Made by a program: the position numbers and the translations under genes
In this document: positions 8,991 through 17,686 of the stretch, one piece after another
Numbering within the stretch: the first letter of the stretch is position 1
Layout: each line of letters begins with the position of its first letter
Notes under the pieces: generated by a model
Told to the model about the DNA's origin: nothing
The model's input: only the letters and a program-made list of their open reading frames with translations
The model's database searches: none
Origin: Sporisorium sorghi
Lineage: Eukaryota; Basidiomycota; Ustilaginomycetes; Ustilaginales; Ustilaginaceae
Direction: 5' to 3'
Assembly: GCA_023212695.1 (NCBI GenBank)
Contig: JALCCG010000315.1
Coordinates: 1 to 23,550 of the forward strand
Length of the DNA: 23,550 bases

Positions 8991-9327
8991 CACGACGCTG
9001 CGAGGCAGATCCGGGGGCGAAGCTAACAACGACTACAACAGCCCCGAGTACGTCAAGCTCAAGGGCCTGGTGAGCAAGCAGTGCAGAGCAGCGTGCCCAT
9101 CGACGCGATCGCAGTCCCACCGCGCCACGACACAACTCATCCCCCAGGCCGGTACCACCCAGTACACCCACACCCAGCCTTGCTTGATCCAAACCAACTG
9201 CGTCCGCATCACCGTCTCGGCCGTCAGCCCTGTCCTGCAGATCCACCACCAACCCCGCTCCTCTGCAACGCATCGTTCCAGAAAAAGCCCGCCTACTCGG
9301 CTGTGGCTCAACACACTCGTCCAGTAG
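8991..9327 (+). pseudogene. Decayed 3' third of a GH10 endo-1,4-beta-xylanase
   Basis: Pieces of the GH10 family's C-terminal part appear in order but in different frames. First comes an equivalent of AARADPGAKL (about 8994-9024, one base missing), then NDYNSPEYVKLKGLV (about 9028-9072), then VPIDAI followed by SQSH (about 9098-9120, frame change between them), then CLIQTNCVRITV (about 9181-9216), then ASFQKKPAYSAV (about 9268-9303), and finally NTLVQ with TAG at 9325-9327. These correspond to the strand before the second catalytic Glu, the Cys-Cys/VTVWGVSD region and the usual KPAY ending. At least five indels break the frame, and nothing upstream matches the catalytic N-terminal two thirds. 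Active GH10 enzymes are secreted and cut xylan; this copy cannot make a functional product. Confidence 0.8.
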
Positions 9328-9783
9328 AGCTGCGACCGCATGGGCCGTTCTCCTTCGTAACGTACCTTGCAAGGAATCTGGAACGATTGATGTTATGCTC
9401 GTAGCCCGTTGTTCTGTGGAAATGGAATGGAAACGCTTGTCGATGCTGAGGTTCTTGACGCGCGCCTGTGCCAACACTCCAAGATGCTCAAAGGTTTCAG
9501 ATAAGAGAACGGCCAAGCAGGGGTCCTAACCAGCTCTGCCGATCGCCTTCTGAGCAAAGCATGTGCAGCCGTTTGTGGACCTGTTCGTGATGGACCTCGT
9601 ATCCGACAGCTCTCCTGCCGCAATCCACGCTTCGTCTCAAACACAACAAATCGCATTCAAGCCATGACGACGGATGAAAACGAACAATCAAGACAATTGA
9701 CAGAAAGGGGAGAAATGCGTTTGAGAAGACGACCGCACGAGAACGAGGCAAAAGAGCCGCCGCGACTGCTCGCTCTCCCCGAA
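9328..9783. other. Intergenic region downstream of the GH10 relic and the F-box gene
   Basis: These 456 bases hold no supported gene. The right part is probably the 3' untranslated region of the minus-strand F-box gene that ends at 9784. Confidence 0.4.
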
Positions 9784-12258
9784 TCAATAGTAGCTGCCAT
9801 GAGCGCCATACGCCTCGAAATGCTTGGTGGTGTCCACCTCGGTCACGCGTCCAATGAGCTGCTTGAGGAGCGACGGCGTCTCGCACAGGCTCTTCAACGT
9901 GTTGCGAGACGTCACCAGGTTGGGCAGGATCGCCGTGAAGTTTTCGCGCTTGCTTCCATCCGGCGTCGTCGTGTAGTCGCCCTTGTAGCCCGACTTGGCC
10001 GCGGCGTCGGCCGAGGCGTTGATGGCTTTTTTACGCTGCACCTTGGTCATGCCGCAGCTGTAGCCGTTGACCTCGTAGGCAAGCATGGCCGCTTGGGTTC
10101 GCGTCTTTGCATTGCCAAATTTGCAGCCTCGTTTGAGATAGAACCGCAGCAGCAGCATCTCGCTCAAGTCGCGATCCAGATCCCGGCCGCGAATGTCCAC
10201 CGCACGGCTGCACAGTCGGAGCGTGTGAAGCGCAGGGAGGATGAGGAACGACTCCTTCTCGTTGCCCGACTTGTGGATCTCGAGCAGTGGGCCCAGCGAC
10301 AGGCTGGAGACCGTCCAAAGTCCGAGCTCCTCGAGATTGGGAAGCGTGCTGATGGCCGCAAAGATCTGTCGCTGCTCCGTGATTCCGGAAGGCAGAAGAA
10401 TGTCGAGCTTCTTGAGCGACGGGCTCTTGAGGATGACGGCGGCGATGCGCGACTGCGTGTCTGAGGTGCCCGGGCTGAGCGAGTTGTGGCCCCGGTTCGC
10501 GTTGAGGCGCGCCTCCTCGAGCACGGGGAAGGTGCATTCGATAAAGTGCTCGGCCCACAGAGCGCAGAGCTTGCGCATCTTGGGAAAGATGGTCGCGTTC
10601 TTGGGCAGCTGTTCGCGGCCGACGCCATAGTCGCCAAGCACGACCTTGGTGAAGTCCCACTTGTCGTCGACGACATCGCGCCATTCGATCAGCGTGGGCG
10701 CTGCGCGGACGATGCCATTGATAAAGTTGAGCTGCTTCTGCCTGATGTACTTGACGCCCTGAACGACTTCGAGGCCAGACATGTGCGGAGCAAGGTCGCC
10801 GCAGTCGATGTGCTGGTTGCTGATGAAAGTCTTGAGCTTGAAAGGGAGTTTGCCTCCGCAGAAGAGGCTCGTTTCATTGCCGACGGTGCGAAACTCGCCA
10901 TCGACGTCGATGCGAATGTCGATGCCGGAGAGATTGCTAGAGCGCTTGTACAGATGCGTGTAACACAGCTTCTGGTCGCAGGCAGGGATGGCGAGGTACT
11001 TGAGAGTGGTGCTGCTGGACTGGAGCGCTTCGAGAATGTGAGTGGCACCGTGCGCGGTCACAAACCCCTTGAGGATGACCGAGGCGAGCTGGTTGTGGCT
11101 CCTCCGCTGGCAGGTCTGAATGGCGGTGATGCACGCGTCGATCGTGTCGCGCTGCCAGCCCTTGGCGGCAATGCCTTTGACGCGGACAAACTCGAGCGAT
11201 CGCCACAGCTCGGGGATGCTTCGCCAGTCGTAGCGTGTGTTGGCTAGCTTGATGCGGTCGGGCGTGGGGAGGTGCTCGGCAACCATCAGGATGACCTCGA
11301 CGGGGAGCTGGATGATACCAGACGACTTGCGCAGGAGGGAGTCGGTGCCAGCATTGGTGCGTTTGAGCAGCGATCCACCGAGCGTGTCTTCGGCAGCGCG
11401 CTTGAGTCCACGTTGGAGGTCGGCGCCGTCGGACGGGACAACTGTGTCGAGCTGCTGGGGAATCTCATCGATCGAGGCAAGGACGGGGAGGAGCTCGTCG
11501 TCCACTTCGACATCGACGTCGCCACCGAATCTGCCAGTGAGCTCGAGAACGCGTTTGGCGTCGGCCACCGCCAGCGTCGAAAGGCCCATCGCCTCGTATC
11601 CGAGGAAGCGGTGACGCAAGGCAGCACACAGCTCTCGAATGCCGTCGATGTTGTGGTGAGCGATTGCGCTGGCGCGCTGCTCGATCAAGTTGGATGCGAG
11701 GCTGACGACGGCTTCGTGATTCTTTTGTTCCCATGCTTGACGCAAAGAGGTGGGCCTAGCCGAGGTACGGACGAGCGGCAGTGTGGCGGCCAGATCGAGC
11801 ACATCTTCCTCGACCTTGACGTTTTTCTTGCTGGTCGACATGGCGTTGACGGGCCGCCAATGGCGCTCCTTTAGGGCACTGCGAAAGAGATGAGCCGCTT
11901 GAATGCACTGGCTATTCCACTCGGCTTGATCGCGAACGGACTTGCTCTTGCGCTCTTCTTCTTCTTCCTCGTCGAGAATTCCGAAATTCACGTCGAAGAA
12001 CACGTCGCAAAGGCCTTCACCTAGTCGATTGACAAACGCAAAGTGCTCAAGAGCTCGGTATGCCGAGGAAACCTCGTCCTCAAGCAGCGCTCCGATTTTG
12101 TCGTCGTAGTCAATGTCGTCGTACTTGGTGTTGCCCGCAGCAAGGTCTTGCGACAAGTCGGACCAAGCAGAACAGTCAGAGGCGCAGTCAGAGAGGCACT
12201 CGAGTTGGGGACGGTGAGAATCTTGCCAGGCGATCAAGTCTTCGTCGTCGCTGTCCAT
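9784..12258 (-). CDS. F-box protein with TPR-like N-terminal region and LRR-like C-terminal half
   Basis: 824 aa, single exon. F-box proteins recruit substrates to SCF ubiquitin ligases through Skp1. The N-terminus (1-110) is acidic, with a run of Glu (97-102). Residues about 170-245 form helical pairs with TPR-like spacing, including GYEAMGLSTLAVADAKRVLEL. The F-box core is LPVEVILMVAEHLPTPDRIKLANT (318-341), extending to the LWRSLEF segment near 351-357. The C-terminal half has spaced LKYLAI, LKKLDILLP, LEELGLWT and LHTLRLCS blocks, which look like irregular leucine-rich repeats. TPR + F-box + LRR is the order of yeast Dia2 and fission yeast Pof3; whether this is that orthologue or one of many smut F-box paralogues is open. 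The ATG at 12258 (MDSDDED) was chosen over the one at 12399, because the extra 47 residues have no conserved character and fall in promoter-like DNA. Confidence 0.85.
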   Translation of the reverse strand: MDSDDEDLIAWQDSHRPQLECLSDCASDCSAWSDLSQDLAAGNTKYDDIDYDDKIGALLEDEVSSAYRALEHFAFVNRLGEGLCDVFFDVNFGILDEEEEEERKSKSVRDQAEWNSQCIQAAHLFRSALKERHWRPVNAMSTSKKNVKVEEDVLDLAATLPLVRTSARPTSLRQAWEQKNHEAVVSLASNLIEQRASAIAHHNIDGIRELCAALRHRFLGYEAMGLSTLAVADAKRVLELTGRFGGDVDVEVDDELLPVLASIDEIPQQLDTVVPSDGADLQRGLKRAAEDTLGGSLLKRTNAGTDSLLRKSSGIIQLPVEVILMVAEHLPTPDRIKLANTRYDWRSIPELWRSLEFVRVKGIAAKGWQRDTIDACITAIQTCQRRSHNQLASVILKGFVTAHGATHILEALQSSSTTLKYLAIPACDQKLCYTHLYKRSSNLSGIDIRIDVDGEFRTVGNETSLFCGGKLPFKLKTFISNQHIDCGDLAPHMSGLEVVQGVKYIRQKQLNFINGIVRAAPTLIEWRDVVDDKWDFTKVVLGDYGVGREQLPKNATIFPKMRKLCALWAEHFIECTFPVLEEARLNANRGHNSLSPGTSDTQSRIAAVILKSPSLKKLDILLPSGITEQRQIFAAISTLPNLEELGLWTVSSLSLGPLLEIHKSGNEKESFLILPALHTLRLCSRAVDIRGRDLDRDLSEMLLLRFYLKRGCKFGNAKTRTQAAMLAYEVNGYSCGMTKVQRKKAINASADAAAKSGYKGDYTTTPDGSKRENFTAILPNLVTSRNTLKSLCETPSLLKQLIGRVTEVDTTKHFEAYGAHGSYY

Positions 12259-12545
12259 CTGGCGGTGGAGACGGACTGAGTAGAGTGGAGTCGAGACGAG
12301 CTTGAAGCAGAGGGAGGAAGTGGTGGTGGCAAAGCAAAGAGGGCTGAGTCGATGAAGAGCTAGCTGCCTTTCGAAATGAGCTGCATGGCCATCACGCATG
12401 CAATCGAGTCGCCTTCATTTCGCGAGAGGCTGAGTCGATTTCTCAGCTGCAACTGCACTTCACTCAGCTGCAATCGGAAAGAGCAAGCTCAGTCTGGCTG
12501 GAATTGACTGTGTCGGAAGGCGTCCGAGCAGTGTGTGCTCAGGCC

Positions 12546-12554
12546 TCCCTTTGT
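12546..12554 (-). promoter_or_regulatory. Candidate Prf1 pheromone response element (ACAAAGGGA)
   Basis: The plus strand reads TCCCTTTGT, so the minus strand, the strand of the F-box gene, carries an exact ACAAAGGGA about 290 bp before its ATG. A related ACAAAGGGG lies 58 bp away in the opposite orientation. A 9-mer can occur by chance in a window of this size, so this is only a candidate. Confidence 0.3.
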
Positions 12555-12634
12555 CCTCGACGAAGCTGCAGCGAAAAAAAACAGAGAGAGAAAGAAGGCG
12601 CGGACAAAGGGGCTCGAGCGCCCACCACTAGCCA

Positions 12635-12658
12635 AGCAGCAGCAGCAGCAGCAGCAGC
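12635..12658. repeat. (AGC)8 microsatellite
   Basis: Eight perfect AGC units in the intergenic region, about 380 bp upstream of the F-box start codon. Confidence 0.9.
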
Positions 12659-13343
12659 ACGTCTTCTCTCTGCAAGCTGGCTGACACATGTGGAAGTGTG
12701 ATGAGAGACGACTGACAAACAGAGCAGAGCTGCACGCTTTCCTTCTCGCCCACGCAACACGGCGCCTGCGCCACATCACGAGAAATTCGCACTTTCCAGC
12801 ACGCATAGAGACGCACACTTGCCAGGCACACAGTCACAGTCACACAGTCACCTTCACACTCACACTCACGCTCGAAGCACTTTCGAATCTCGGCGTCTTT
12901 CCGAAATGCTGCCATCTCTTTGCTGCACCCGAACTGCCTTGCTTCGCTTGCGAAGGGGAGAGTCACAGTCACAGCGCTCTTTGATGATTCACGTTTCTGG
13001 CGGATCGGCTGCTCCGAGCTCTGGTTGGACACCCTGACCCGCTGAAGCCACCTGTCAAACAAGAAAAAGGCGCGTTCGGAAGTGTGCCGAAAGCTTCGGA
13101 TGCTTCTTCACACGCACACAATTTCACTTTCACTCGCCACCACCACCATCATCTGTCACATCAACGGTTTCCATCACAACAGCAAGCTACTTTTACAGCA
13201 GACGACAGCCACACAGCCGTGCGAACATGGTCGGAAGCGACAGTGACTGCAGGAGGAGATTGAAAGGAAAGACTCGGAACACGAAAAGACAGTAATCGGA
13301 TCAACCGAACGAACGAACGACTCCTCGACTCGGCTCGACTCAA

Positions 13344-13375
13344 CTGCACTGCACTGCACTGCACTGCACTGCACT
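13344..13375. repeat. (CTGCA)6 tandem repeat
   Basis: Six perfect pentanucleotide units (13344-13373) plus CT, just downstream of the lipase stop codon and so probably in its 3' untranslated region. The two GACTC-rich triplets before it add to the repetitive character. Confidence 0.9.
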
Positions 13376-13407
13376 CTCGACTATCGATCGCTGGTTTCAC
13401 CCCAACA

Positions 13408-14894
13408 TTACGACGTCGGAGGCGTGATGGGGCCAAAAGGCTTGCCAAAGGCGGACGGCTTGCCAAAGGCGGACGGCTTGCCAAAGGCGGACGGCTTGCC
13501 GTTGAGGTTGGCCAGCTGCTGCGCCAGATCGGCTCCCAACACCTGCTGTGCCGAGGGCGAGTTGACACCCGTGATGGCGGGGATGCCGCTACCGCAAATC
13601 ACCTTGGGAGGTTGACCATTGTACACCTGCTGTAGCCAGAAGAGGGCGGGCACCAAACCGAAGAATTCAGCAGTGATGTGCTCAGCGATCGGGAAGACCT
13701 GTTGGCGGAAGAAAAGGATGGTCAGCTTTCTCTGTTATAGGCGAGCCACTACGCTCCTGCGCTACTTGCGTTCCAGTCGATGTTGGCGCCCTTGGCACAC
13801 TGCTCATTGACGTATTGCTGCGCAGGCTGGAAGGGCACAATCTCGTCCTCGAGCGCATGCCACATGAATCGCGGGAACTTGGGCACGGGGACAGTGTAGC
13901 TCGCCTGCGTCTGCAGCAGCGTCTCCTTGGCCAGCACAGCCGACGGCACAGGCCTGTTGAGGACATCCGTATCGTTGACGAGCGAGTAGAAGTTGACAAA
14001 GTTGTCGTTCGTCACCACCTGTCCAATGCAGAATCCGCGGCTGCGGAACTTCTGCATCGCCGCCACTCCCTGCGCATTCAGGCGAGGTTCGAGGAAAGCC
14101 TCGAGCTCCGGGTACGCCAGTCCGAGGCCAGAGACACCCGCAATACCGAATCCAGCAAAGGCGCCCTTGTTGAGGAAGTTGAAGATGTCCCTCATGCTCG
14201 CAGGCAGACCACCGTAGGCAGCACCGACGATGTTGACGTCCGGAGCGTACGAATCGGCCAAGTTGACCGCCCAGCCCGTAGCGTGGCCACCACCGCTGTA
14301 GCCGTAGAAGCCGACGGCGCTGTTCGAAGGAAGGTTCTGGAAGTTCCTCAACGCACGAATGCCATCCAGAATGGCGCGCCCCTCTTGGTAGCCAGCGATG
14401 AACGCAGCCTTGGGACCCTCGTGGTCGGCCGACACGACATAGTAGCCCTGCTGCAGCGCCCAGCTAATGATGATGGGCGTGTCGAGGATGACGCTTCCCT
14501 TGCCCGGCTCATCCAGTCCGGACAAGTAGCTGTACGACGGAGCACAGTCGAGCTGCGTCGCATCCTCGTACACCTGGTACGAGAAGATCTTGGGCGGCGA
14601 AGCGGGCTTGGCAGGGATGAACAAGGTCGCCACCGTGAGCTCGGGCAGGTTCGAGGTGTTGGTGGTTCGGTAGGATACCTGCCACGAGGTGGCGCCGTTG
14701 GCCGTGCCAATGTCCGTGGTTGCCGAGCGCGACTGGACCACCTGACCGTTGGAGTACGAGGCGATGTTGGCGGGCGCCGTGTAGAAAGGGTCATCGTTGG
14801 GGTCTGGGTACTGCGCCCTTCGCTGCATGGGCACAGCGAGCGCTGCAGTGGCTGCGGCTACCAGCGCGACGACGGCTTGCGGGAAGAACCTCAT
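13408..14894 (-). CDS. Secreted lipase of the CAL-A (Candida antarctica lipase A) family, two exons
   Basis: Join on the minus strand 14894-13770 and 13698-13408; 471 aa. It hydrolyses triacylglycerols outside the cell (secretory lipase family PF03583). Residues 1-21 form a signal peptide, followed by a dibasic RR (25-26) that suggests Kex2-type processing. The body matches CAL-A closely, for example SYQVYEDAT, LDTPIII.WALQQGYYVVS and RFMWHALEDEIVPF. The catalytic Ser is in GYSGG (S200), Asp is D350 in LEDEIVP and His is H382 in PIAEH, which is in exon 2. The spacings between these equal those of CAL-A (184/334/366, each shifted by 16), supporting the splice. Cys at 117, 289, 366 and 410 can form the two disulphides. 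Exon 1 read alone ends at a TAG 7 codons into the intron. The C-terminus has three GKPSAF units where CAL-A has one. A TATA box lies ~75 bp upstream. Confidence 0.93.
13441..13494 (-). repeat. 18-bp tandem repeat, three copies, inside the lipase C-terminus
   Basis: Three perfect copies (13441-13458, 13459-13476, 13477-13494) of an 18-mer plus a 6-bp partial. In frame on the minus strand each unit encodes GKPSAF or a rotation of it, so the expansion adds 12 residues without breaking the gene. Confidence 0.95.
13699..13769 (-). other. GC-AG intron in the lipase gene (71 nt)
   Basis: On the minus strand the intron starts with GCAAGT, the usual extended donor of GC-AG introns, and ends with CCAACAG. 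A CTGAC branch-like site lies about 24 nt before the acceptor. It is phase 0, between N375 and V376. The nearby GT donors give a frame shift or an immediate stop, whereas the GC donor gives exactly the spacing of catalytic Asp and His seen in CAL-A. Confidence 0.82.
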
Positions 14895-14967
14895 CTTGAC
14901 CGAGACGCTGAAAGGGACAAGGGGGAGGAGGACGACTAGGGGGCCCTTGCTCAGAACAGAAGACGCT

Positions 14968-14974
14968 TTATATA
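14968..14974 (-). promoter_or_regulatory. TATA box of the lipase gene
   Basis: TATATAA on the minus strand, about 75-80 bp upstream of the ATG at 14894. Confidence 0.55.
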
Positions 14975-16121
14975 CACATTCTCTTCAACCGCCGTTTCGG
15001 GGCAAGGGGCAGCTCGGTCAAATCATTCAAGCGGAGCATGCAGGATCAGCGTTGAAATGCAATGCAGAGCAGAGCGAGCTAGAAGAACCGATCTTGACGC
15101 AGCACGGGCGCTTCCCAAAGCGGCTCGAGTGTTGTGAAGCTGCAGGATGGACTGCACGACGGACTGCCGCTGTGTGCAGTAGCCTACGACACTCTTATTG
15201 TTCTTCCTCTTCTCGCTCCTTTGATCTGACCACGGGATTTGCAAGGGTCTCATCGACGAAGGATGCGCGACTTGCAGTTGCACTTTTGGCGCTAGCCAAG
15301 TCTACTTCGGCTGTCACTTTGCTCTTCTGACCTTGCCTCGGAGTCTTTTGGAGCCGTCCACCTCGGCTACCTATCGTGCCTTGTGAGTGGGTTTGTGTCG
15401 TCTTTCTCAGGACGACGGGCAATGCTCACTAGCATCAGCATGCAACTTTCGATTCATGGCGGATTCATTCTGCCGACGGAATTTGGTCATTGTAGACCCA
15501 TCGTGCTACCTCTTCCGAATATGTCTCGGCTAGACTTGGTGGGCGCTCGCTCTACTGATCCGCTCGCTTCTTATTCCTTGACGAGGCTGCTCTGAAGACC
15601 CGAGCTACTGCAAAGCGCTCGAAGCCAAACCATCCGCACTCGTCTTTGCCCCTCATAACTCACGACTTTGCAAGATGCTTGCCTCATAGCTGATGGAGCT
15701 TTCAGCTTTCGACCCGAAGAGTAATGTACGCCCACCGACCAAAAACAAGGACCGAGCTAACAAAATGTAGGCGAGCGTGCTTAGGCGAGCGTCCTGTTGC
15801 ACGGCCCGTCACAAGCGAGCTCCCGGTTCGGCGGACAGAGAGCAGGGGAGCGGGGAAATCCATTGACGGCGGCGGCGGGCGGTAACGACGAACCACCGCG
15901 GCTTCATAGCTCTGGATCCAGTCGACGCACTCACGGCTGGGACCCCGCCTATTTAGGCTGGCTTTCATGCTTTCAACATGCTAAACTAGCGGAGAACGGG
16001 CGGGGAAAGGCGATCGTCGAGGTTTTCAACTGCTCATGGTGGGTGTCGCCGATCTCGAAACCAAGTCGCCGCTCGAATCGGGCGATCGAGATAGCTAATT
16101 TCAAAGCCTTCTTTTCACGGC

Positions 16122-16162
<41 letters not shown>

Positions 16163-16294
16163 GACATGACTCCAACTTTCCGCCGGCAGCGGACACAGGA
16201 TCTGTGCGAGCAGACCCTGTCAAACCTTCCAAACCTTCCAACCACGAACACCATTAGCGATCAGCAACGACGCTCGCACAATCCTCCAACGACA
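14975..16294. other. Divergent intergenic region between lipase and MFS transporter
   Basis: About 1.3 kb without a supported gene; it should hold the promoters of the minus-strand lipase and the plus-strand transporter. Short open frames are present on both strands without recognisable domains. A 39-nt poly-T tract lies at 16123-16161, and the CA-rich stretch after it looks like the 5' leader of the transporter. Confidence 0.5.
16123..16161. repeat. Poly-T tract, 39 nt
   Basis: An uninterrupted run of 39 T about 134 bp upstream of the chosen transporter ATG. Long poly(dA:dT) tracts disfavour nucleosomes and can act as promoter elements; the length may be inaccurate in a draft assembly. Confidence 0.9.
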
Positions 16295-17632
16295 ATGCCA
16301 GCCAATCCCGGTGCGGTCGAAGACGCTACAAATGGGCTCGTCGACAGCAGCACCAACGACGTTGCGGCGTGGTCACGCGATGTATGGCTCCTGCTCGCAG
16401 CACGCTTTGTGCGCATGACGGCGTTCGGCTCGTCGTCTCTGGTGCTGGCGCTGTTCCTCTCCGCGCTCGGACAGACGCCTGTCCAAGTAGGCCGGTTCCT
16501 CACGCTCACCCTTGTTGGCGACTTTTTCCTCTCGCTTCTGCTCACCTTCATCGCCGACACGCTGCTCGGGCGGCGCAACACGCTGCGGCTCGGTGCGCTG
16601 TCCATGCTCGTCTCCGGACTCGTGTTCGCCACCACGACCAACACGGACGTCCTGCTGGTCGCTGCGATCTTTGGCGTGATCAGCCCGTCTGGAGGGGAGA
16701 TCGGGCCGTTCAGGGCGGTCGAGGAGAGCATCCTGGCCGCGCTGGTGGACAAGCAGCACAGACCGGCGCTGTTCGGCTGGTACGTCGTGACCGGTGCGTT
16801 TGCGGCGAGCCTCGCGACGTGGTTGGGAGGAGTTTTGAATAGGGTGGTTGGTGTGGATGGTGGGGAGGGGTTGATGGTGTACTATAGGTGGGTGTTTGTG
16901 GTGTATGCGGTGATGGGGTTGGTGAAGCTGTTGCTGTCGTTGTCGCTTAGTGGGCGGTGCGAGGCGGCGAGTCGGGGGGCTGTAATGCCAGCAACGTCGG
17001 CTTTTTCTGAGGCCGACGAACGCGATCCACTCCTCCCCACGCCTGCGGTTGATCAGGCGGAGGAGGAGACAGGCTTCAGCCACGCCCGATTCGCACTTCT
17101 CTGCTCGCTCTTTGCCATCGACTCCCTGGGCAGCGGCATGGCTTCGCAGACCTTGACGTCGTGGTTCCTCTCGCGCAAGTTCAACGCCGAACTCGCGTCG
17201 CTCGGGAGCATCCTCTCGCTCGCCCTGCTCATGTCGGCCACCTCGAACCTCTTTTCCGCGCGCATCGCCAACCGCCTCGGTCTCGTCACCACCATGGTCG
17301 TCACGCATCTCCCCGCCAACATTTTCCTCGCGTTAATTCCGCTGCCGTCTTCGCTGGGTTTGACGTCGGCGTTGATCGTGGCGAGAGCAGCGACGTCGAG
17401 CATGGACCAGGCGCCGAGGTCGGCGTTCTTGACCGCGTTTATACCGGACCATCAGCGGACGAGGGTGCTGGGGTTGGTGAATACCGTGCAGACGATCGCG
17501 CAGTCGGCGGGGCCTTCGTTGACGGGCTGGTTTGCGGATCTGGGTAGGATGGGGTGGGCGTTTCATGTGGCCGGGGTGCTGAAGGCGGGGTATGATTTGG
17601 GCCTGCTCGCTGCTTTCAAGAGTGTCAGTTAG
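16295..17632 (+). CDS. Major facilitator superfamily transporter
   Basis: 445 aa, single exon, with about 10-12 predicted membrane segments. TM1 lies near residues 29-58. The TM2-TM3 loop carries ADTLLGRR (87-94), the MFS motif A (D..GRR). GEIGPFRAVEES (134-145) is a conserved loop motif of a group of uncharacterised fungal MFS proteins. A polar central loop (about 218-260, with DERDPLLP) separates the halves, and RIANRLGLV resembles the second-half motif A. The substrate cannot be told; drug, sugar or metabolite transport are all possible. I chose the ATG at 16295 because the membrane core starts soon after it and the DNA before it is leader-like. An in-frame ATG at 16166, four bases after the poly-T run, would add 43 residues without conserved character. 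The gene converges with the fumarylacetoacetase pseudogene 55 bp downstream. Confidence 0.87.
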   Translation: MPANPGAVEDATNGLVDSSTNDVAAWSRDVWLLLAARFVRMTAFGSSSLVLALFLSALGQTPVQVGRFLTLTLVGDFFLSLLLTFIADTLLGRRNTLRLGALSMLVSGLVFATTTNTDVLLVAAIFGVISPSGGEIGPFRAVEESILAALVDKQHRPALFGWYVVTGAFAASLATWLGGVLNRVVGVDGGEGLMVYYRWVFVVYAVMGLVKLLLSLSLSGRCEAASRGAVMPATSAFSEADERDPLLPTPAVDQAEEETGFSHARFALLCSLFAIDSLGSGMASQTLTSWFLSRKFNAELASLGSILSLALLMSATSNLFSARIANRLGLVTTMVVTHLPANIFLALIPLPSSLGLTSALIVARAATSSMDQAPRSAFLTAFIPDHQRTRVLGLVNTVQTIAQSAGPSLTGWFADLGRMGWAFHVAGVLKAGYDLGLLAAFKSVS

Positions 17633-17686
17633 AATTCGTATCGACTAAACGGGATTGCACTATGTACATCTCTCGGCTTCGGGACG

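Larger units (their letters stand above)
12259..13407. promoter_or_regulatory. Intergenic region: promoter of the F-box gene and repeat-rich DNA
   Basis: About 1.15 kb with no supported gene. The left part should be the F-box promoter. It holds a 12-bp direct repeat GGCTGAGTCGAT (12342-12353 and 12428-12439), an 11-bp direct repeat CTCAGCTGCAA (12442-12452 and 12463-12473), and, on the minus strand, one exact ACAAAGGGA (12546-12554), the sequence described as the Prf1 pheromone response element of Ustilago maydis, with a one-mismatch copy on the plus strand at 12604-12612. Further right are (AGC)8, CA/TCACAC-rich simple sequence (about 12815-12870) and (CTGCA)6. Confidence 0.5.

Noticed and set aside
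10486..11874. Long plus-strand open frames opposite the F-box gene
   Set aside because: They are antisense shadows with no domain; the minus-strand F-box frame is continuous over 824 codons.
13815..14939. 374-codon plus-strand frame opposite the lipase
   Set aside because: Antisense shadow of the lipase; no domain and highly Arg/Val/Asp biased.
15797..16294. N-terminal extension of the transporter frame through the poly-T tract
   Set aside because: It would encode a poly-Phe run and low-complexity sequence with no conservation; the region reads as promoter and leader.
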